Assembly: GCF_007997155.1 (NCBI RefSeq)
Contig: NZ_VORT01000001.1
Span: 310,001-374,000 of the forward strand
Source: Aequorivita antarctica
Lineage (GTDB): Bacteria; Bacteroidota; Bacteroidia; Flavobacteriales; Flavobacteriaceae
Length of the DNA: 64,000 bases
Direction of reading: 5' to 3'
Part shown: positions 45,402-54,524 of the stretch, piece by piece
How positions within the stretch are numbered: position 1 is the first letter of the stretch
How the letters are laid out: each line of letters begins with the position of its first letter
The notes under the pieces: generated by a model
What the model saw: the letters and a program-made list of their open reading frames with translations, nothing else
Database searches by the model: none
What the model was told of the DNA's origin: nothing
Made by a program: the position numbers and the translations under genes

Positions 45402-45797
45402 TTAAATGAAAAGATTGGATATTAGTTCAGTAATTTTTGTGGGGCGGAATGTTTTTGCATCCAAGAAGCACCAAAGTGTGGTCGCTTCAACAATTGTTTT
45501 TCCATCGGAGGGACGGATTATTTTGTAATGCCGTTCACTTTTAACGCCTTCATAACTTTCAATCCAGGTTTGGGTTTCAAGTTCTTCACCTAAAAACGAA
45601 GGGTTTTTATAGGAAATAAAATGGTTTAAAACCACCCAAACATTTTTCTCCCGCTGTTCTTCCGAAGTTTTTGAAATCCAGTGTGCTTCCGCAGCATCCA
45701 GACACCATTGCAAATAGGTAACATTATTTACGTGGTTTAAACCATCGATGGCTGAGGCCGGTACGATGAAGCGGTGTTTAAAAATATCAGATTTCAA
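45402..45797 (-). CDS. Hotdog-fold acyl-CoA thioesterase (4HBT type)
   Basis: A 131-residue protein with the FcbC/YbgC-type pattern DGLNHVNNVTYLQWCLDAAE, the region that contains the catalytic residue of this family, and LGEELETQTWIESYEG downstream. It hydrolyses acyl-CoA or acyl-ACP thioesters; the substrate is not predictable. The start overlaps the mgtE stop by 4 nt, so it is co-translated with mgtE and rsmA. Confidence 0.88.
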   Translation of the reverse strand: MKSDIFKHRFIVPASAIDGLNHVNNVTYLQWCLDAAEAHWISKTSEEQREKNVWVVLNHFISYKNPSFLGEELETQTWIESYEGVKSERHYKIIRPSDGKTIVEATTLWCFLDAKTFRPTKITELISNLFI

Positions 45798-47146
45798 AAT
45801 CCTAAAATCAATTTTGCGATTAGAAAATAGGTAAGTATCCCAAATATATCATTGCTGGTAGTTATAAAAGGACCCGTTGCAACAGCGGGATCAATGCCTT
45901 TTTTGTCCAAAAGAATAGGGATAAAAGTACCAATCAAGGCGGCCAAGATGATTACGGTGACAATGGCAATGCCGATACTAATTGACTCTAAGTAGGATGT
46001 AAAAAAAACGAAATGGCTAATAACCAATACTACCAAAGCGATGGCAATTCCATTAACAAGCGCGAGTAGCGATTCTTTTAATAATCGCGTTATAATATTT
46101 CCTTTTAAGCTACCGTTTGCCAAACCTTGAACCACAATGGCACTAGACTGTACACCAACGTTTCCAGCCGTTGCTTGAATAAGCGGTACAAAAATTATGA
46201 TTTTTGGAAAAGTGGACATCATGGATTGAAAACCAGTAATTATACTAGCGGCTCCCAATCCCCCCATCATTCCAATCAGCAACCATGGTAAGCGTGCTTT
46301 TGTAAGTTTAAAAATACTGTCGTCCGCCTCCACGTCTTGGGAGATCCCGGCCGCCATTTGGTAATCTTTTTCGGCTTCTTCTTTTATGAAATCCACAATG
46401 TCGTCAATAGTAATCCGACCCACCAGAATTCCTTCATCATCAACCACCGGAATGGCTTCCAGATCGTATTTCTGCATAATTCGGGCTACATCTTCGGCTT
46501 CGGTGTGTACGTTTACGTAATCCACTTTTGGGATGTAAACTTCACTGATATGTGCTTTTCCTGGGGCGGTAAGAAGGTCTTTTAAGGATAGCCTACCCTT
46601 TAATTTCCCGTGTTTATCGGTAACATAAATGGAATGAACGCGGGTCACGTTTTCGGCCTGTCTACGCATTTCACGAACGCATCCAGCAACAGTCCAAGTT
46701 TCTTTTACACGTACAAGTTCCTTCGCCATCAAACCACCTGCAGTATCTTCGTCATATCGCAACAGATCTACAATATCGGCAGCGTGTTCATCATCTTCAA
46801 TGTGGCTGATTACTTCTTTTTGAATGTGGTCATCAAGCTCGGCGATAATATCGGCCGCGTCATCGGTGTCCATTTCATCCAGTTCATCTGCAATTTCAGA
46901 AGGGGAAAGATTATCGAGAATACGTTCCCTAAAATCATCATCCAGCTCTATCAGTATCTCACTGGTAATCTCGCTGTCTAGTAGCTTTACGATATAGGTT
47001 GCCTCGTCTGTATCGAGTTCGTGGAGGATTTCGGCAACATCAGCAAAATGGAGATCTTGCAAAATATTTTTTAGCCCCTCGCCATTGTTGGTGGCAATGA
47101 GCTGTTCAACCTGCTCGATAAATTCATCTGTCAGTTGAAATTGCAT
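45794..47146 (-). CDS. mgtE: Magnesium transporter MgtE
   Basis: A 450-residue Mg2+ channel of the inner membrane. The cytoplasmic N domain (about 1-130) has acidic helical repeats with [14 protein letters not shown] and [12 protein letters not shown]. Two CBS domains follow (about 135-255) for Mg2+ sensing. The membrane domain (about 285-450) has five helices with [19 protein letters not shown] as the pore motif and [12 protein letters not shown] in the last helix. The start lies inside the end of rsmA (23-nt overlap). Confidence 0.96.
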   Translation of the reverse strand: MQFQLTDEFIEQVEQLIATNNGEGLKNILQDLHFADVAEILHELDTDEATYIVKLLDSEITSEILIELDDDFRERILDNLSPSEIADELDEMDTDDAADIIAELDDHIQKEVISHIEDDEHAADIVDLLRYDEDTAGGLMAKELVRVKETWTVAGCVREMRRQAENVTRVHSIYVTDKHGKLKGRLSLKDLLTAPGKAHISEVYIPKVDYVNVHTEAEDVARIMQKYDLEAIPVVDDEGILVGRITIDDIVDFIKEEAEKDYQMAAGISQDVEADDSIFKLTKARLPWLLIGMMGGLGAASIITGFQSMMSTFPKIIIFVPLIQATAGNVGVQSSAIVVQGLANGSLKGNIITRLLKESLLALVNGIAIALVVLVISHFVFFTSYLESISIGIAIVTVIILAALIGTFIPILLDKKGIDPAVATGPFITTSNDIFGILTYFLIAKLILGF

Positions 47147-47957
47147 CGTTTTCCAGTTTTTTGGTGAGGGCTATAAATTGTGAAACCGAAAGTTGTTCCG
47201 GGCGTTGGCCAAAGATAGCATCTTCTTTTATTTTATCGGAAATATTGAAGGATTTTAAGCTGTTGCGAAGTGTTTTTCTACGCTGCTGAAAAGCGGTTTT
47301 AACTACCTTGTAAAGCATTTTTTCATCGCAAGCAAGCGTGAAGTTTTCTTTACGCCTAAGGCGAAGTACGCCACTGTCCACTTTTGGTGGTGGATTGAAT
47401 ACCGAAGGGGGTACGTTGAACAGATATTCAGCATCATAAAAAGTCTGCGCCAAGACCGAAAGGATACCATAGGTTTTGCTGCCTTCTTTTTCACAAATAC
47501 GCTGCGCCACTTCTTTTTGGAACATTCCTGTAAATTCTGGAATTTGCTCTTTCCATTCTAGTGTTTTGAAAACAATTTGAGTGGAAATGTTATACGGAAA
47601 ATTGCCTGTTATGGCAAATTGTTCTTCTCCAAAAAGCTGTGAAAGATCGTACTTCAAAAAATCTGCTTCAATGATTTTTAGATTTTTGTTTGGATAGTTT
47701 TCCTCCAAATATGCAATGGATTCTTTGTCGAGATCCATCGCGATAACTTCCACATCTTGTTGAATTAAATATTTGGTGAGCACGCCCATTCCGGGTCCGA
47801 TTTCAAGAACATTTGTATAGCCTTCCAAAGAGAGTGTGTTCCCGATTTTTTCGGCAATAGTTTCGTCTTTCAGAAAATGTTGGCCAAGGTATTTTTTGGC
47901 ACGAACCGTTCCTGATTCTGAATGTTCTTTTGGCTTATTTGGATTTTCTTTTTTCAT
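47124..47957 (-). CDS. rsmA: 16S rRNA (adenine 1518/1519-N6) dimethyltransferase
   Basis: It dimethylates two adjacent adenines in helix 45 of 16S rRNA during 30S maturation (KsgA family). The 277 residues have the SAM motif [16 protein letters not shown], the acidic post-I residue in AMDLDKES, and the catalytic motif IV as GNFPYNIS. The N-terminal [18 protein letters not shown] is diagnostic. It starts the rsmA-mgtE-thioesterase unit and overlaps mgtE by 23 nt. Confidence 0.97.
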   Translation of the reverse strand: MKKENPNKPKEHSESGTVRAKKYLGQHFLKDETIAEKIGNTLSLEGYTNVLEIGPGMGVLTKYLIQQDVEVIAMDLDKESIAYLEENYPNKNLKIIEADFLKYDLSQLFGEEQFAITGNFPYNISTQIVFKTLEWKEQIPEFTGMFQKEVAQRICEKEGSKTYGILSVLAQTFYDAEYLFNVPPSVFNPPPKVDSGVLRLRRKENFTLACDEKMLYKVVKTAFQQRRKTLRNSLKSFNISDKIKEDAIFGQRPEQLSVSQFIALTKKLENDAISTDR

Positions 47958-48033
47958 TTAAACTTAAAAACCTGAAATCTTGTTTAGCTGCAAAGTACGT
48001 AAAGGTTTTTGCAAAGTATACGGAGCAGTTTAG

Positions 48034-48363
48034 CTATTTTTTGAAAAGTTCGTTATGGGCTTCGCCAATAATTTCAAGTTCGGTGCGGAAGGCTACGAAT
48101 TTCCCTTCAAAAGGTTTGCTATGTGAGCGGAGCTCGGCAGCATTTTCGGCATAATATTTTTTAAGGGTTTCTTTGCTGTCGGTTGTATATTGAACCGAAT
48201 AGGTAATTCCTCCCATTTCTTCCTCAATAATTACGCGCGCCATAAGTGCTTTGCTAAATTTTCCCGTGGCGAGCATTGCAGGTATGTGTTCTGTTTTCAT
48301 CCATTGTAACCAGCGATCGTGGATGATTTCTTCTATGTTTATGGTTATGTTGTAAATGTACAT
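48034..48363 (-). CDS. DUF4286 family protein
   Basis: A 109-residue soluble protein, matching by eye DUF4286 (opening IYNITINIEEIIHDRWLQWM, later ITYSVQYTTDSKETLKKYY). It probably folds as a ferredoxin-like dimeric alpha/beta barrel, as similar short families do. No function is established. It lies 76 nt upstream of rsmA on the same strand and downstream of the TPR gene. Confidence 0.85.
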   Translation of the reverse strand: MYIYNITINIEEIIHDRWLQWMKTEHIPAMLATGKFSKALMARVIIEEEMGGITYSVQYTTDSKETLKKYYAENAAELRSHSKPFEGKFVAFRTELEIIGEAHNELFKK

Positions 48364-48473
48364 ATTTTATAAAATTCCAATGTTCAAATCCCAAATTCCA
48401 AAAGCATTCTAAGAATATTTTGACAGTGGTTTGGAATTTGGGATTTAATTATTAGTGCTTTTTAGTTTGGTGC

Positions 48474-50255
48474 TTAATTAATCGCATCTCCTCGAAGTGA
48501 TCTATACTTTTTCCGCGCCTCTACAAAATAGATACTGTCTGCAAAGTTGAAAATAATCGCTTCGTATTGTGCTTTTGCCTTATCGGGTTGGTCCAGTTTT
48601 TCTTCGTAAATTTTTGCCAAGCGATAATGAGCATCGTCGGCCAAAATATCATCATTGTAAAACTCAATTATTTTGAGGTAATTGAATTCAGCTTTTACAT
48701 ATTCTCCGGTCTTTTCATAAATCTCGCCTTGTTTCAAAAGTGCTTCGTCTTCTATTTTTTCACCTTTATTGTTGGTTAAAATATCCTCCAAAGCGGTAAT
48801 GGCTTCTGCATCTTTATCCTGAAATTCCAAAAGGTCGGCTCGAGCATATTTCTTTAAGGCTGTTTGGGTGGAGTCTTCCAAAGAATTATCGCGTATCAGC
48901 AAACTGAGTTGCATGGCATCGTTTGCCATTAATTGAGAAGTGGATTTTTTCAACACATCCAATTGCACCTGTGCCCATTCAAAATCGCCTTTAAAGTAGC
49001 TGGTTCTCGCTACTTTGAAACGGGCTTCCTGTGCCAGAACATCGTTCTGCACTTTTTTTTGGATTTGGGAATAATAGATTAATGCTTCGTTGAATTTTTC
49101 ATCAAAGACCAAAATATCTCCAAGTTCCATTTTCACGCGTGCTTCTTGGTAGGGGGTCAGTTTTTCCTTTGCTAAAGCTTTTAGGTTTTCAATGGCAACC
49201 TCTTTTTTGTTGTGCTGAAACCCCAAAAAGTGGTTGTAGTCTATTTGGAGCAAATAGGTTTCGCGGTTTCGGCCATACTCGTCCAATAGGCTTTCAAATT
49301 TTTTTTCTACTTCTGTGTATTCTTTGGGTGTGGCGGTTTTTACCTCCATTTTCATCAAAATTTGATTGCCTTGAAGCTTGTTTTGAGGTGTAAATGAATT
49401 GTCAATAATGTAATTAACTATCTCCCTTCCTGTATCATAATCTTCATCGGCAATAGTAATATATGCCAAATCAGTAATTCCACTTAGGTCTTCGCCAATG
49501 CGTTTGTAGATTGCTTTTTCCTGTGTAAATGCTTTTTTATATTCTTTTTGTTGAATGAACAGCCAGCTTAGCAAATCATTGTAAAGTATATCTGGGTTTT
49601 GTTGTGACCGCTGGAGAAGTATTTTTTTAAGAATAATATTTGCTTCATTAGTAGGGTCTTCTGTAGTATAAAGACTGAAATAGCGCTGTGCCACTGCTTT
49701 AAAACTTAGATTCTTTTCAATGAGATTTAAATAGCTGTTAAACATTTTTTCAAGCTTTCCCTGTTCGCCATAAATTTGCGCTAGTTGTGCGTTAAAATCC
49801 ATTTTGTCGCTTAGGGCCATTGCTTTTTCATAAGTAGAAACGGCTTCATCGAGCAAGCTGTATTTTTCAAAAGTAACTCCAATATTATACGCATAATTTG
49901 GGTTTTTATCCAAGGCTTCTATTGCTTTATTAAAATATTGAGAGGCAAGTTCCGTCTTGCTTTGAAGCGAATAATTATACCCCAATTCTACATAAAGCTG
50001 TGGAAAATTACGGCCGTCTCCCAGCTTTTCTTTCAATAGTTTTTCTGTTTCGGAAAAATTTTCGAGCTGCTGATTGGCGGCCACCATCGCCATAAAATAG
50101 TCCAAACGATAGGGGTTTTGCTTGCTCAGTTTTTCATAAATACTCAAAGCTTTTTGAAATTGACCTTGTTCATAATAATTTTTAGCCAAAGCGTCGCTTT
50201 GCGAAAAGCCCGTCGCAGCTATAAAAAGGAATAAAATAAAACAAAGTTTGCGCAT
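48474..50255 (-). CDS. Exported tetratricopeptide-repeat protein
   Basis: A 593-residue protein with a signal peptide (about 1-18, ATGFSQ). It is built almost entirely of TPR helix pairs, for example YYEQGQFQKALSIYEKLS, SQYFNKAIEALDKNPNYAYN, DEAVSTYEKAMALSD and YVKAEFNYLKIIEFYNDD. The C-terminal repeats resemble BamD/YbgF-type outer-membrane TPR proteins (ADDAHYRLAKIYEEK). Probably periplasmic, acting as an assembly scaffold. The partner is unknown. Confidence 0.88.
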   Translation of the reverse strand: MRKLCFILFLFIAATGFSQSDALAKNYYEQGQFQKALSIYEKLSKQNPYRLDYFMAMVAANQQLENFSETEKLLKEKLGDGRNFPQLYVELGYNYSLQSKTELASQYFNKAIEALDKNPNYAYNIGVTFEKYSLLDEAVSTYEKAMALSDKMDFNAQLAQIYGEQGKLEKMFNSYLNLIEKNLSFKAVAQRYFSLYTTEDPTNEANIILKKILLQRSQQNPDILYNDLLSWLFIQQKEYKKAFTQEKAIYKRIGEDLSGITDLAYITIADEDYDTGREIVNYIIDNSFTPQNKLQGNQILMKMEVKTATPKEYTEVEKKFESLLDEYGRNRETYLLQIDYNHFLGFQHNKKEVAIENLKALAKEKLTPYQEARVKMELGDILVFDEKFNEALIYYSQIQKKVQNDVLAQEARFKVARTSYFKGDFEWAQVQLDVLKKSTSQLMANDAMQLSLLIRDNSLEDSTQTALKKYARADLLEFQDKDAEAITALEDILTNNKGEKIEDEALLKQGEIYEKTGEYVKAEFNYLKIIEFYNDDILADDAHYRLAKIYEEKLDQPDKAKAQYEAIIFNFADSIYFVEARKKYRSLRGDAIN

Positions 50256-50352
50256 GCCGTAAATATAAGGAAATGACCCGATAGCTATTGGATTCTGAAA
50301 ATATTTATCAAAAACAAAGCCGCAACCTATTCTTTTAATAGGAAATTATTTC

Positions 50353-50382
50353 AAAAAAAAGGGTCACCGTAAAGCGACCCCT
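50353..50382 (-). terminator. Intrinsic terminator after the 50409-52136 gene
   Basis: On the minus strand GGGTCGC and GTGACCC form an imperfect stem (GGGTC/GACCC core), followed by eight T. Confidence 0.78.
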
Positions 50383-50408
50383 TCTTTTCAACATCAAACA
50401 ATCTCCTC

Positions 50409-52136
50409 TTATTGTTTAATGATTTTGTATGTGGCAGAATTGCCATCAATCATAGCCTTCATAAGGTAAACTCCCGGTGTTAGGGATGCTATGTTAATTG
50501 AAGTTTCATTTTGGCCCACTGAGGTTTCAAAAACTTTTTGGCCTAATAAGGAAAACATCGAGACATTTTCAATAGTGTTGTTTGCAGAAAGATTCAAAAC
50601 ATCTTGCGCAGGATTTGGATAGAATTTGAAACCTTCGAAACTGTTTTCATCCACACCTATCAATACTGTTTTGGCGTCAAAGTAAAGCCCGAAACCAAAA
50701 CTTCCGCTCGCACTAGTGCCGGCAAAAGCCATACATGGTAAGTTGTCAGCTGTTTCAGCAGTAACTGATGGGAAGCCGTCAAATACATCTCTAGTTGGGT
50801 CTACTACTGGTTCAAATGGGTCAAAGTCTGTCCCGTTAAAAGTTAGAGATCTGTTTGAGTCGTTTGAAGTATTCGGGATATTGTCGCGAACGTAGGAAAG
50901 GCGAATCTCTTCTGTTCCATTAACTTTGCGTACCCAACTATCGGTATGTGCAATACTCCAATCTGACCCACCAGAAGGGAAGCCGCTAAAATTGGCATAG
51001 GCCGCACCGCTTAGGCGCTTTAATCCCAAACCATTAAAATTGTCAGTTGATCCAGCTGCTCTTTGTGATGCCCAAATTATAACCTTATCACTAGCAAGGT
51101 CTAATCTAGCTGCGCGGATTGTAGGATTTAATACTTCTGTTATACTACCATCTATAACGGTTTCCCTTGCGCCCCAAGAAGCAGGATCATTGTAGTTTGA
51201 ATTTACTTCTGCATATAAGTTTCCTGAAGTGGCTCCAGTATATGTAGCATAACAAGCTCCATTAAGACCATAGCTAAACTCAACTTGTTGCCCACAAGTT
51301 CCTAAGCTAACTTCATCTACCCAATCAAATCCATAACTTCCCGCAGTACTTCTAGCCGAATGTACTTCCGCACAGCTTGTGGTTTTTTGATAAGTTGCAA
51401 ATACCCGTTGTGCATTTGTATTTCCAGGATAATTTCGGTCTACACCAAAATCTGTAACATCGCTCGCCACAGATTGGAACGTGAAATCTCCGGTAGCCGT
51501 ATTCCATCTAAGAGCTTGAAAAACACCATTTTGGAACATAGAATAAACGAGCAAATACTCATCACCAGTACCGTCTATGGAGATTGCCTGTATTTTTGAG
51601 AAAAAAGAATTAATTACGGGCTGATCTTTCCATAATACAAAAGTATTACCTCCATCGGTGGAGCGGTATATATATAGATTTGAATCTGAGCCACTTCCGG
51701 TAAAATTTTCGAAGGCAGCTATATAGATATCGCCATCACTATTAACATCCATATCCAATCCATCAATATAATCGTCTCTTAACAATCGATCTGTATCCCA
51801 ATCTTCAGGAGATTTTGTTTGCTCGGGGCGCTTGTTTATAGTAGTGGAGCGATAGCTGCCACCGCCTCCAACTTCGGCATAAATGGTTGTTACGACTGGC
51901 TTATAAAGTGCAGCCACGCTAGGGGCAATTGCCTGCCAAGCGTTTTTGAGGGCAATACGGTTGGCGTTGATCTCGGCTGCCGTGCCGTTCTGTTCAAGAG
52001 TTTTAGCTTCTTGGTACAAAGCTTCAAGCTCGGGTGTTTTTTCAGGAACAACAATTGCGTTCCCGCTTAAATCTGACTGTGCTATCCCCGTGATGATACA
52101 AAGTGAGCACATTAAAAAGGTAATTACATTTTTCAT
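50409..52136 (-). CDS. Secreted beta-propeller-like protein, T9SS cargo
   Basis: A 575-residue exported protein of unknown function. Signal peptide about 1-20 (CIITGIAQS). A helical segment (about 33-80) is followed by a strand-rich region (about 120-480) that carries an Asp-box-type motif, YRSTDGGNTFVLW, as in sialidase/BNR propellers. It ends in a T9SS type A signal (about 505-575, opening FKFYPNPAQDVLNLS). No catalytic residues are identified. It is a single-gene unit with its own terminator. Confidence 0.85.
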   Translation of the reverse strand: MKNVITFLMCSLCIITGIAQSDLSGNAIVVPEKTPELEALYQEAKTLEQNGTAAEINANRIALKNAWQAIAPSVAALYKPVVTTIYAEVGGGGSYRSTTINKRPEQTKSPEDWDTDRLLRDDYIDGLDMDVNSDGDIYIAAFENFTGSGSDSNLYIYRSTDGGNTFVLWKDQPVINSFFSKIQAISIDGTGDEYLLVYSMFQNGVFQALRWNTATGDFTFQSVASDVTDFGVDRNYPGNTNAQRVFATYQKTTSCAEVHSARSTAGSYGFDWVDEVSLGTCGQQVEFSYGLNGACYATYTGATSGNLYAEVNSNYNDPASWGARETVIDGSITEVLNPTIRAARLDLASDKVIIWASQRAAGSTDNFNGLGLKRLSGAAYANFSGFPSGGSDWSIAHTDSWVRKVNGTEEIRLSYVRDNIPNTSNDSNRSLTFNGTDFDPFEPVVDPTRDVFDGFPSVTAETADNLPCMAFAGTSASGSFGFGLYFDAKTVLIGVDENSFEGFKFYPNPAQDVLNLSANNTIENVSMFSLLGQKVFETSVGQNETSINIASLTPGVYLMKAMIDGNSATYKIIKQ

Positions 52137-52286
52137 GATTACTTGTTTTTAATTAATACTTATTTATTTTACTTTATAACTGAGGAGTAAATGCTTTAGA
52201 ATGATTTAAATCTGAAACAAATCTATGGCAAGTATTAAACGAACAGTATGACTATTGTAACAAACTCTATAACAGATGTAACACGA

Positions 52287-52323
52287 ACAAAAAAAGCCGA
52301 AAACACTAAGGTTTTCGGCTTTT
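52287..52323 (-). terminator. Intrinsic terminator after the 52346-52948 gene
   Basis: A 13-bp stem (AAAAGCCGAAAAC with GTTTTCGGCTTTT, 6-nt loop) followed by T residues on the minus strand. Confidence 0.88.
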
Positions 52324-52345
52324 AAATAGGTTTTAAATGTTTTAT

Positions 52346-52948
52346 TTAACCCAATTTATCCAAATCTATTTCGTCAATTGCATCCCAAGTTTCATCAAGA
52401 TCCATATTGTTTCCTTTAGCTTCTAGATAGAAACGGTTGCCTTCCATAAGTTGAATTGTACTGTTGTTATTGCCTGATCGATATTCTTCAATAGCTTTTG
52501 TACCGTTTTTGGTTACGGTTCTTCGGGAGCCGTTTTCGCTCTCTTCCTCAAAATCCTGGCTCATAACCATTCGCATGCCTGCCGTAGCCGCTGCACCCAC
52601 TTGGCCAGCACCATCAATGATGTTTATGGAAAATTTCTTTGATTTGTCTTCATTGGCGTAAGCCGCTTCAATGGAGGCAATGCCCATCATTCCCGCTTGA
52701 CCGGCTTTATAGCTGATGCGTTTCATTCCGTTCACTTCATCGGGCAGCCAAGATTTTAACTCCGCATTAGTAAGCGGGGTTATTTCTTGCAGTTCCTTAA
52801 TGTCGTCCTGCATTTTGGTCATTTCTTCCACCGCATTGGTGGTGTTTGAAACCGCTTCTTTGGTTTCTTTTATTTTTTTGCTCACGGGATTGTCCTTGCA
52901 GCTTACAAAAGCTGAAAAAATAAAAAGAGCCAAGACATACTTTTTCAT
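52346..52948 (-). CDS. Predicted lipoprotein of unknown function
   Basis: A 200-residue protein whose N-terminus is a lipoprotein signal (MKKYVLALFIFSAFVSC, lipobox AFVSC). A helical Lys/Glu/Thr-rich stretch (about 20-55) follows, and then a compact domain (about 60-190) with LKSWLPDEVNGMKRISYKAG and a Gly/Ala-rich segment. No known domain is recognised. The gene has its own terminator and no close neighbour on the same strand. Confidence 0.8.
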   Translation of the reverse strand: MKKYVLALFIFSAFVSCKDNPVSKKIKETKEAVSNTTNAVEEMTKMQDDIKELQEITPLTNAELKSWLPDEVNGMKRISYKAGQAGMMGIASIEAAYANEDKSKKFSINIIDGAGQVGAAATAGMRMVMSQDFEEESENGSRRTVTKNGTKAIEEYRSGNNNSTIQLMEGNRFYLEAKGNNMDLDETWDAIDEIDLDKLG

Positions 52949-53050
52949 AATTGAAGATTTTAGTTAGTTAATAATTCTGTTGAATTTCAAAACTAATATA
53001 ATCAATATCAATAAAATATAGTGAGAATATGAAAAAGTTATAGTGAAGAA

Positions 53051-53614
53051 TTACATTTCAGAAGCTACCTTTTCCAGCTCATCGTACCAGTTTTCGCCGA
53101 ATCTACGGATAAGGGCAGTTTTCACGAATTTATATACGGGTACTTGTAACTCTTTTCCCAAAGTGCAGGCATCATCACAAATGGGCCAGCGGTGATAGTT
53201 TACGGCTGCAAATTCGCTGTATTCTTGAATCCGAACAGGATATAGATGGCAAGAAATAGGTTTTCTGAAATCAGTTGCGCCAGCATTGAAAGCGTCTTCA
53301 ATACCGCAGCTCGCAATGCCTTTATCGGTAAAAGTAACGTAGGCACATTCCTTGTCTTCTACTAGTGGAGTTTCAAGTTCATCAAGGTCAGTTTTAATGT
53401 GAGTGCCTTGTTTTTCAATAGCTGCAATGCCTTCGGGACGAAGAAAAGGCTTCACTTTTGGGTAAATCTCTTTAAGAATTTGTATTTCCTCTTCCGTTAC
53501 TGGCGCTCCCGCCTCGCCTTCAATACAGCAGGCGCCTTTGCAAGCGTTGAGGTTGCACACAAAATCTTTTGTGATTAAATCTTCGGAAACTATTGTTTTG
53601 CCAAGTTGAAACAT
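53051..53614 (-). CDS. DUF3109 cysteine-rich protein
   Basis: A 187-residue soluble protein matching DUF3109. It has conserved cysteines in CNLNACKGACCIEG, ECAYVTF, IASCGIED, ISCHLYPVRI and CDDACTLG, a set like that of YkgJ-type metal (Zn/Fe)-binding proteins. The role is unknown; metal-cluster binding is the likely property. Its ATG lies 4 nt after a TATCTTTG box on the minus strand, another candidate leaderless mRNA. Confidence 0.88.
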   Translation of the reverse strand: MFQLGKTIVSEDLITKDFVCNLNACKGACCIEGEAGAPVTEEEIQILKEIYPKVKPFLRPEGIAAIEKQGTHIKTDLDELETPLVEDKECAYVTFTDKGIASCGIEDAFNAGATDFRKPISCHLYPVRIQEYSEFAAVNYHRWPICDDACTLGKELQVPVYKFVKTALIRRFGENWYDELEKVASEM

Positions 53615-53618
53615 GCGG

Positions 53619-53626
53619 CAAAGATA
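53619..53626 (-). promoter_or_regulatory. TAnnTTTG -7 box of the DUF3109 gene
   Basis: TATCTTTG on the minus strand ends 4 nt before the ATG (53614). No TTG -33 element is evident. Confidence 0.5.
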
Positions 53627-53705
53627 GATTGTTTCAGCATTCTATTCTGCAGAAATTATGCTTTTATTAACCACAGTTTATTTTACGCCAACGGAAATTA
53701 TTGAC

Positions 53706-53713
53706 TAATTTTG
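53706..53713 (+). promoter_or_regulatory. TAnnTTTG -7 box of the marC-like gene
   Basis: TAATTTTG, 19 nt before the ATG at 53733. Confidence 0.5.
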
Positions 53714-53732
53714 CGACCTCAAAAAGAAAAGG

Positions 53733-54314
53733 ATGAATTTTAATTTCAAGGAAATAGCCACGGCCACAATGGTGCTTTTTGCAGTAATCGATATTATTGG
53801 GAGCATACCAATTATAATTGGTCTGCGCGAGAAGGCTGGGCACATCAATTCTGGAAAAGCTTCCGTAATAGCGGCGATTGTTATGATAGTGTTCCTTTTC
53901 TTGGGGGAAAGTATCTTGAACCTTATTGGGGTAAATGTCAATGAATTTGCCGTAGCAGGTTCATTAATACTTTTCTTTATTGCTTTGGAAATGATACTCG
54001 GAGTTACCCTTTTTAAGGAAGGTGATACATCGCCAGATATGGCTTCTATATTCCCGTTGGCATTTCCGTTGCTTGCTGGACCAGGAAGTTTGACGACATT
54101 ACTTTCACTGCGGGCCGAATATTCTATCGAAAATATTATAGTGGCAATAATTGTGAATATCGTAATTATTTATGCCGTTTTGAAAACTTCTGGTAAGTTG
54201 CAACGCTTTTTGGGAAAGAACGGAATTGCTGTGATCCAAAAAATATTTGGTGTAATTTTGCTGGCCATTTCTGTGAAACTTTTCACTTCAAATATTCAAG
54301 AACTTTTTAATTAA
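53733..54314 (+). CDS. MarC family integral membrane protein
   Basis: A 193-residue inner-membrane protein with six hydrophobic segments, matching the MarC/NAAT family: IDIIGSIPIIIGLREKAG early and FPLAFPLLAGPGSLTTLLSL in the middle. Despite the name, no role in multiple antibiotic resistance is established; some archaeal relatives transport neutral amino acids. The next small gene follows 6 nt later. Confidence 0.9.
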   Translation: MNFNFKEIATATMVLFAVIDIIGSIPIIIGLREKAGHINSGKASVIAAIVMIVFLFLGESILNLIGVNVNEFAVAGSLILFFIALEMILGVTLFKEGDTSPDMASIFPLAFPLLAGPGSLTTLLSLRAEYSIENIIVAIIVNIVIIYAVLKTSGKLQRFLGKNGIAVIQKIFGVILLAISVKLFTSNIQELFN

Positions 54315-54320
54315 AGAACA

Positions 54321-54518
54321 ATGAAAATTTTTATCTATATCTTGATTGCCTCCGCTGTAGGTCTTGTAGTTTTTAACATTACCAAATTGAATTTTAACCA
54401 TTTGCTTGAAGGAGATAGCTCTATTGCTGCAATAAGTATTTTGGCAGGACTTTGCGCCATACTAGCACTTGGTATTTTGCTTATTTCAAAACGGATTGCT
54501 TCTAAAGTAAAAAAATAG
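54321..54518 (+). CDS. Small two-helix membrane protein
   Basis: A 65-residue protein of two hydrophobic segments (IYILIASAVGLVVFNI and AAISILAGLCAILALGILLI) joined by a short polar loop, with a basic C-terminus. It begins 6 nt after the marC-like stop, so the two are probably co-transcribed. No family is recognised. It converges on the S41 protease gene with a 6-nt gap and no clear terminator. Confidence 0.7.
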   Translation: MKIFIYILIASAVGLVVFNITKLNFNHLLEGDSSIAAISILAGLCAILALGILLISKRIASKVKK

Positions 54519-54524
54519 GGTTTT

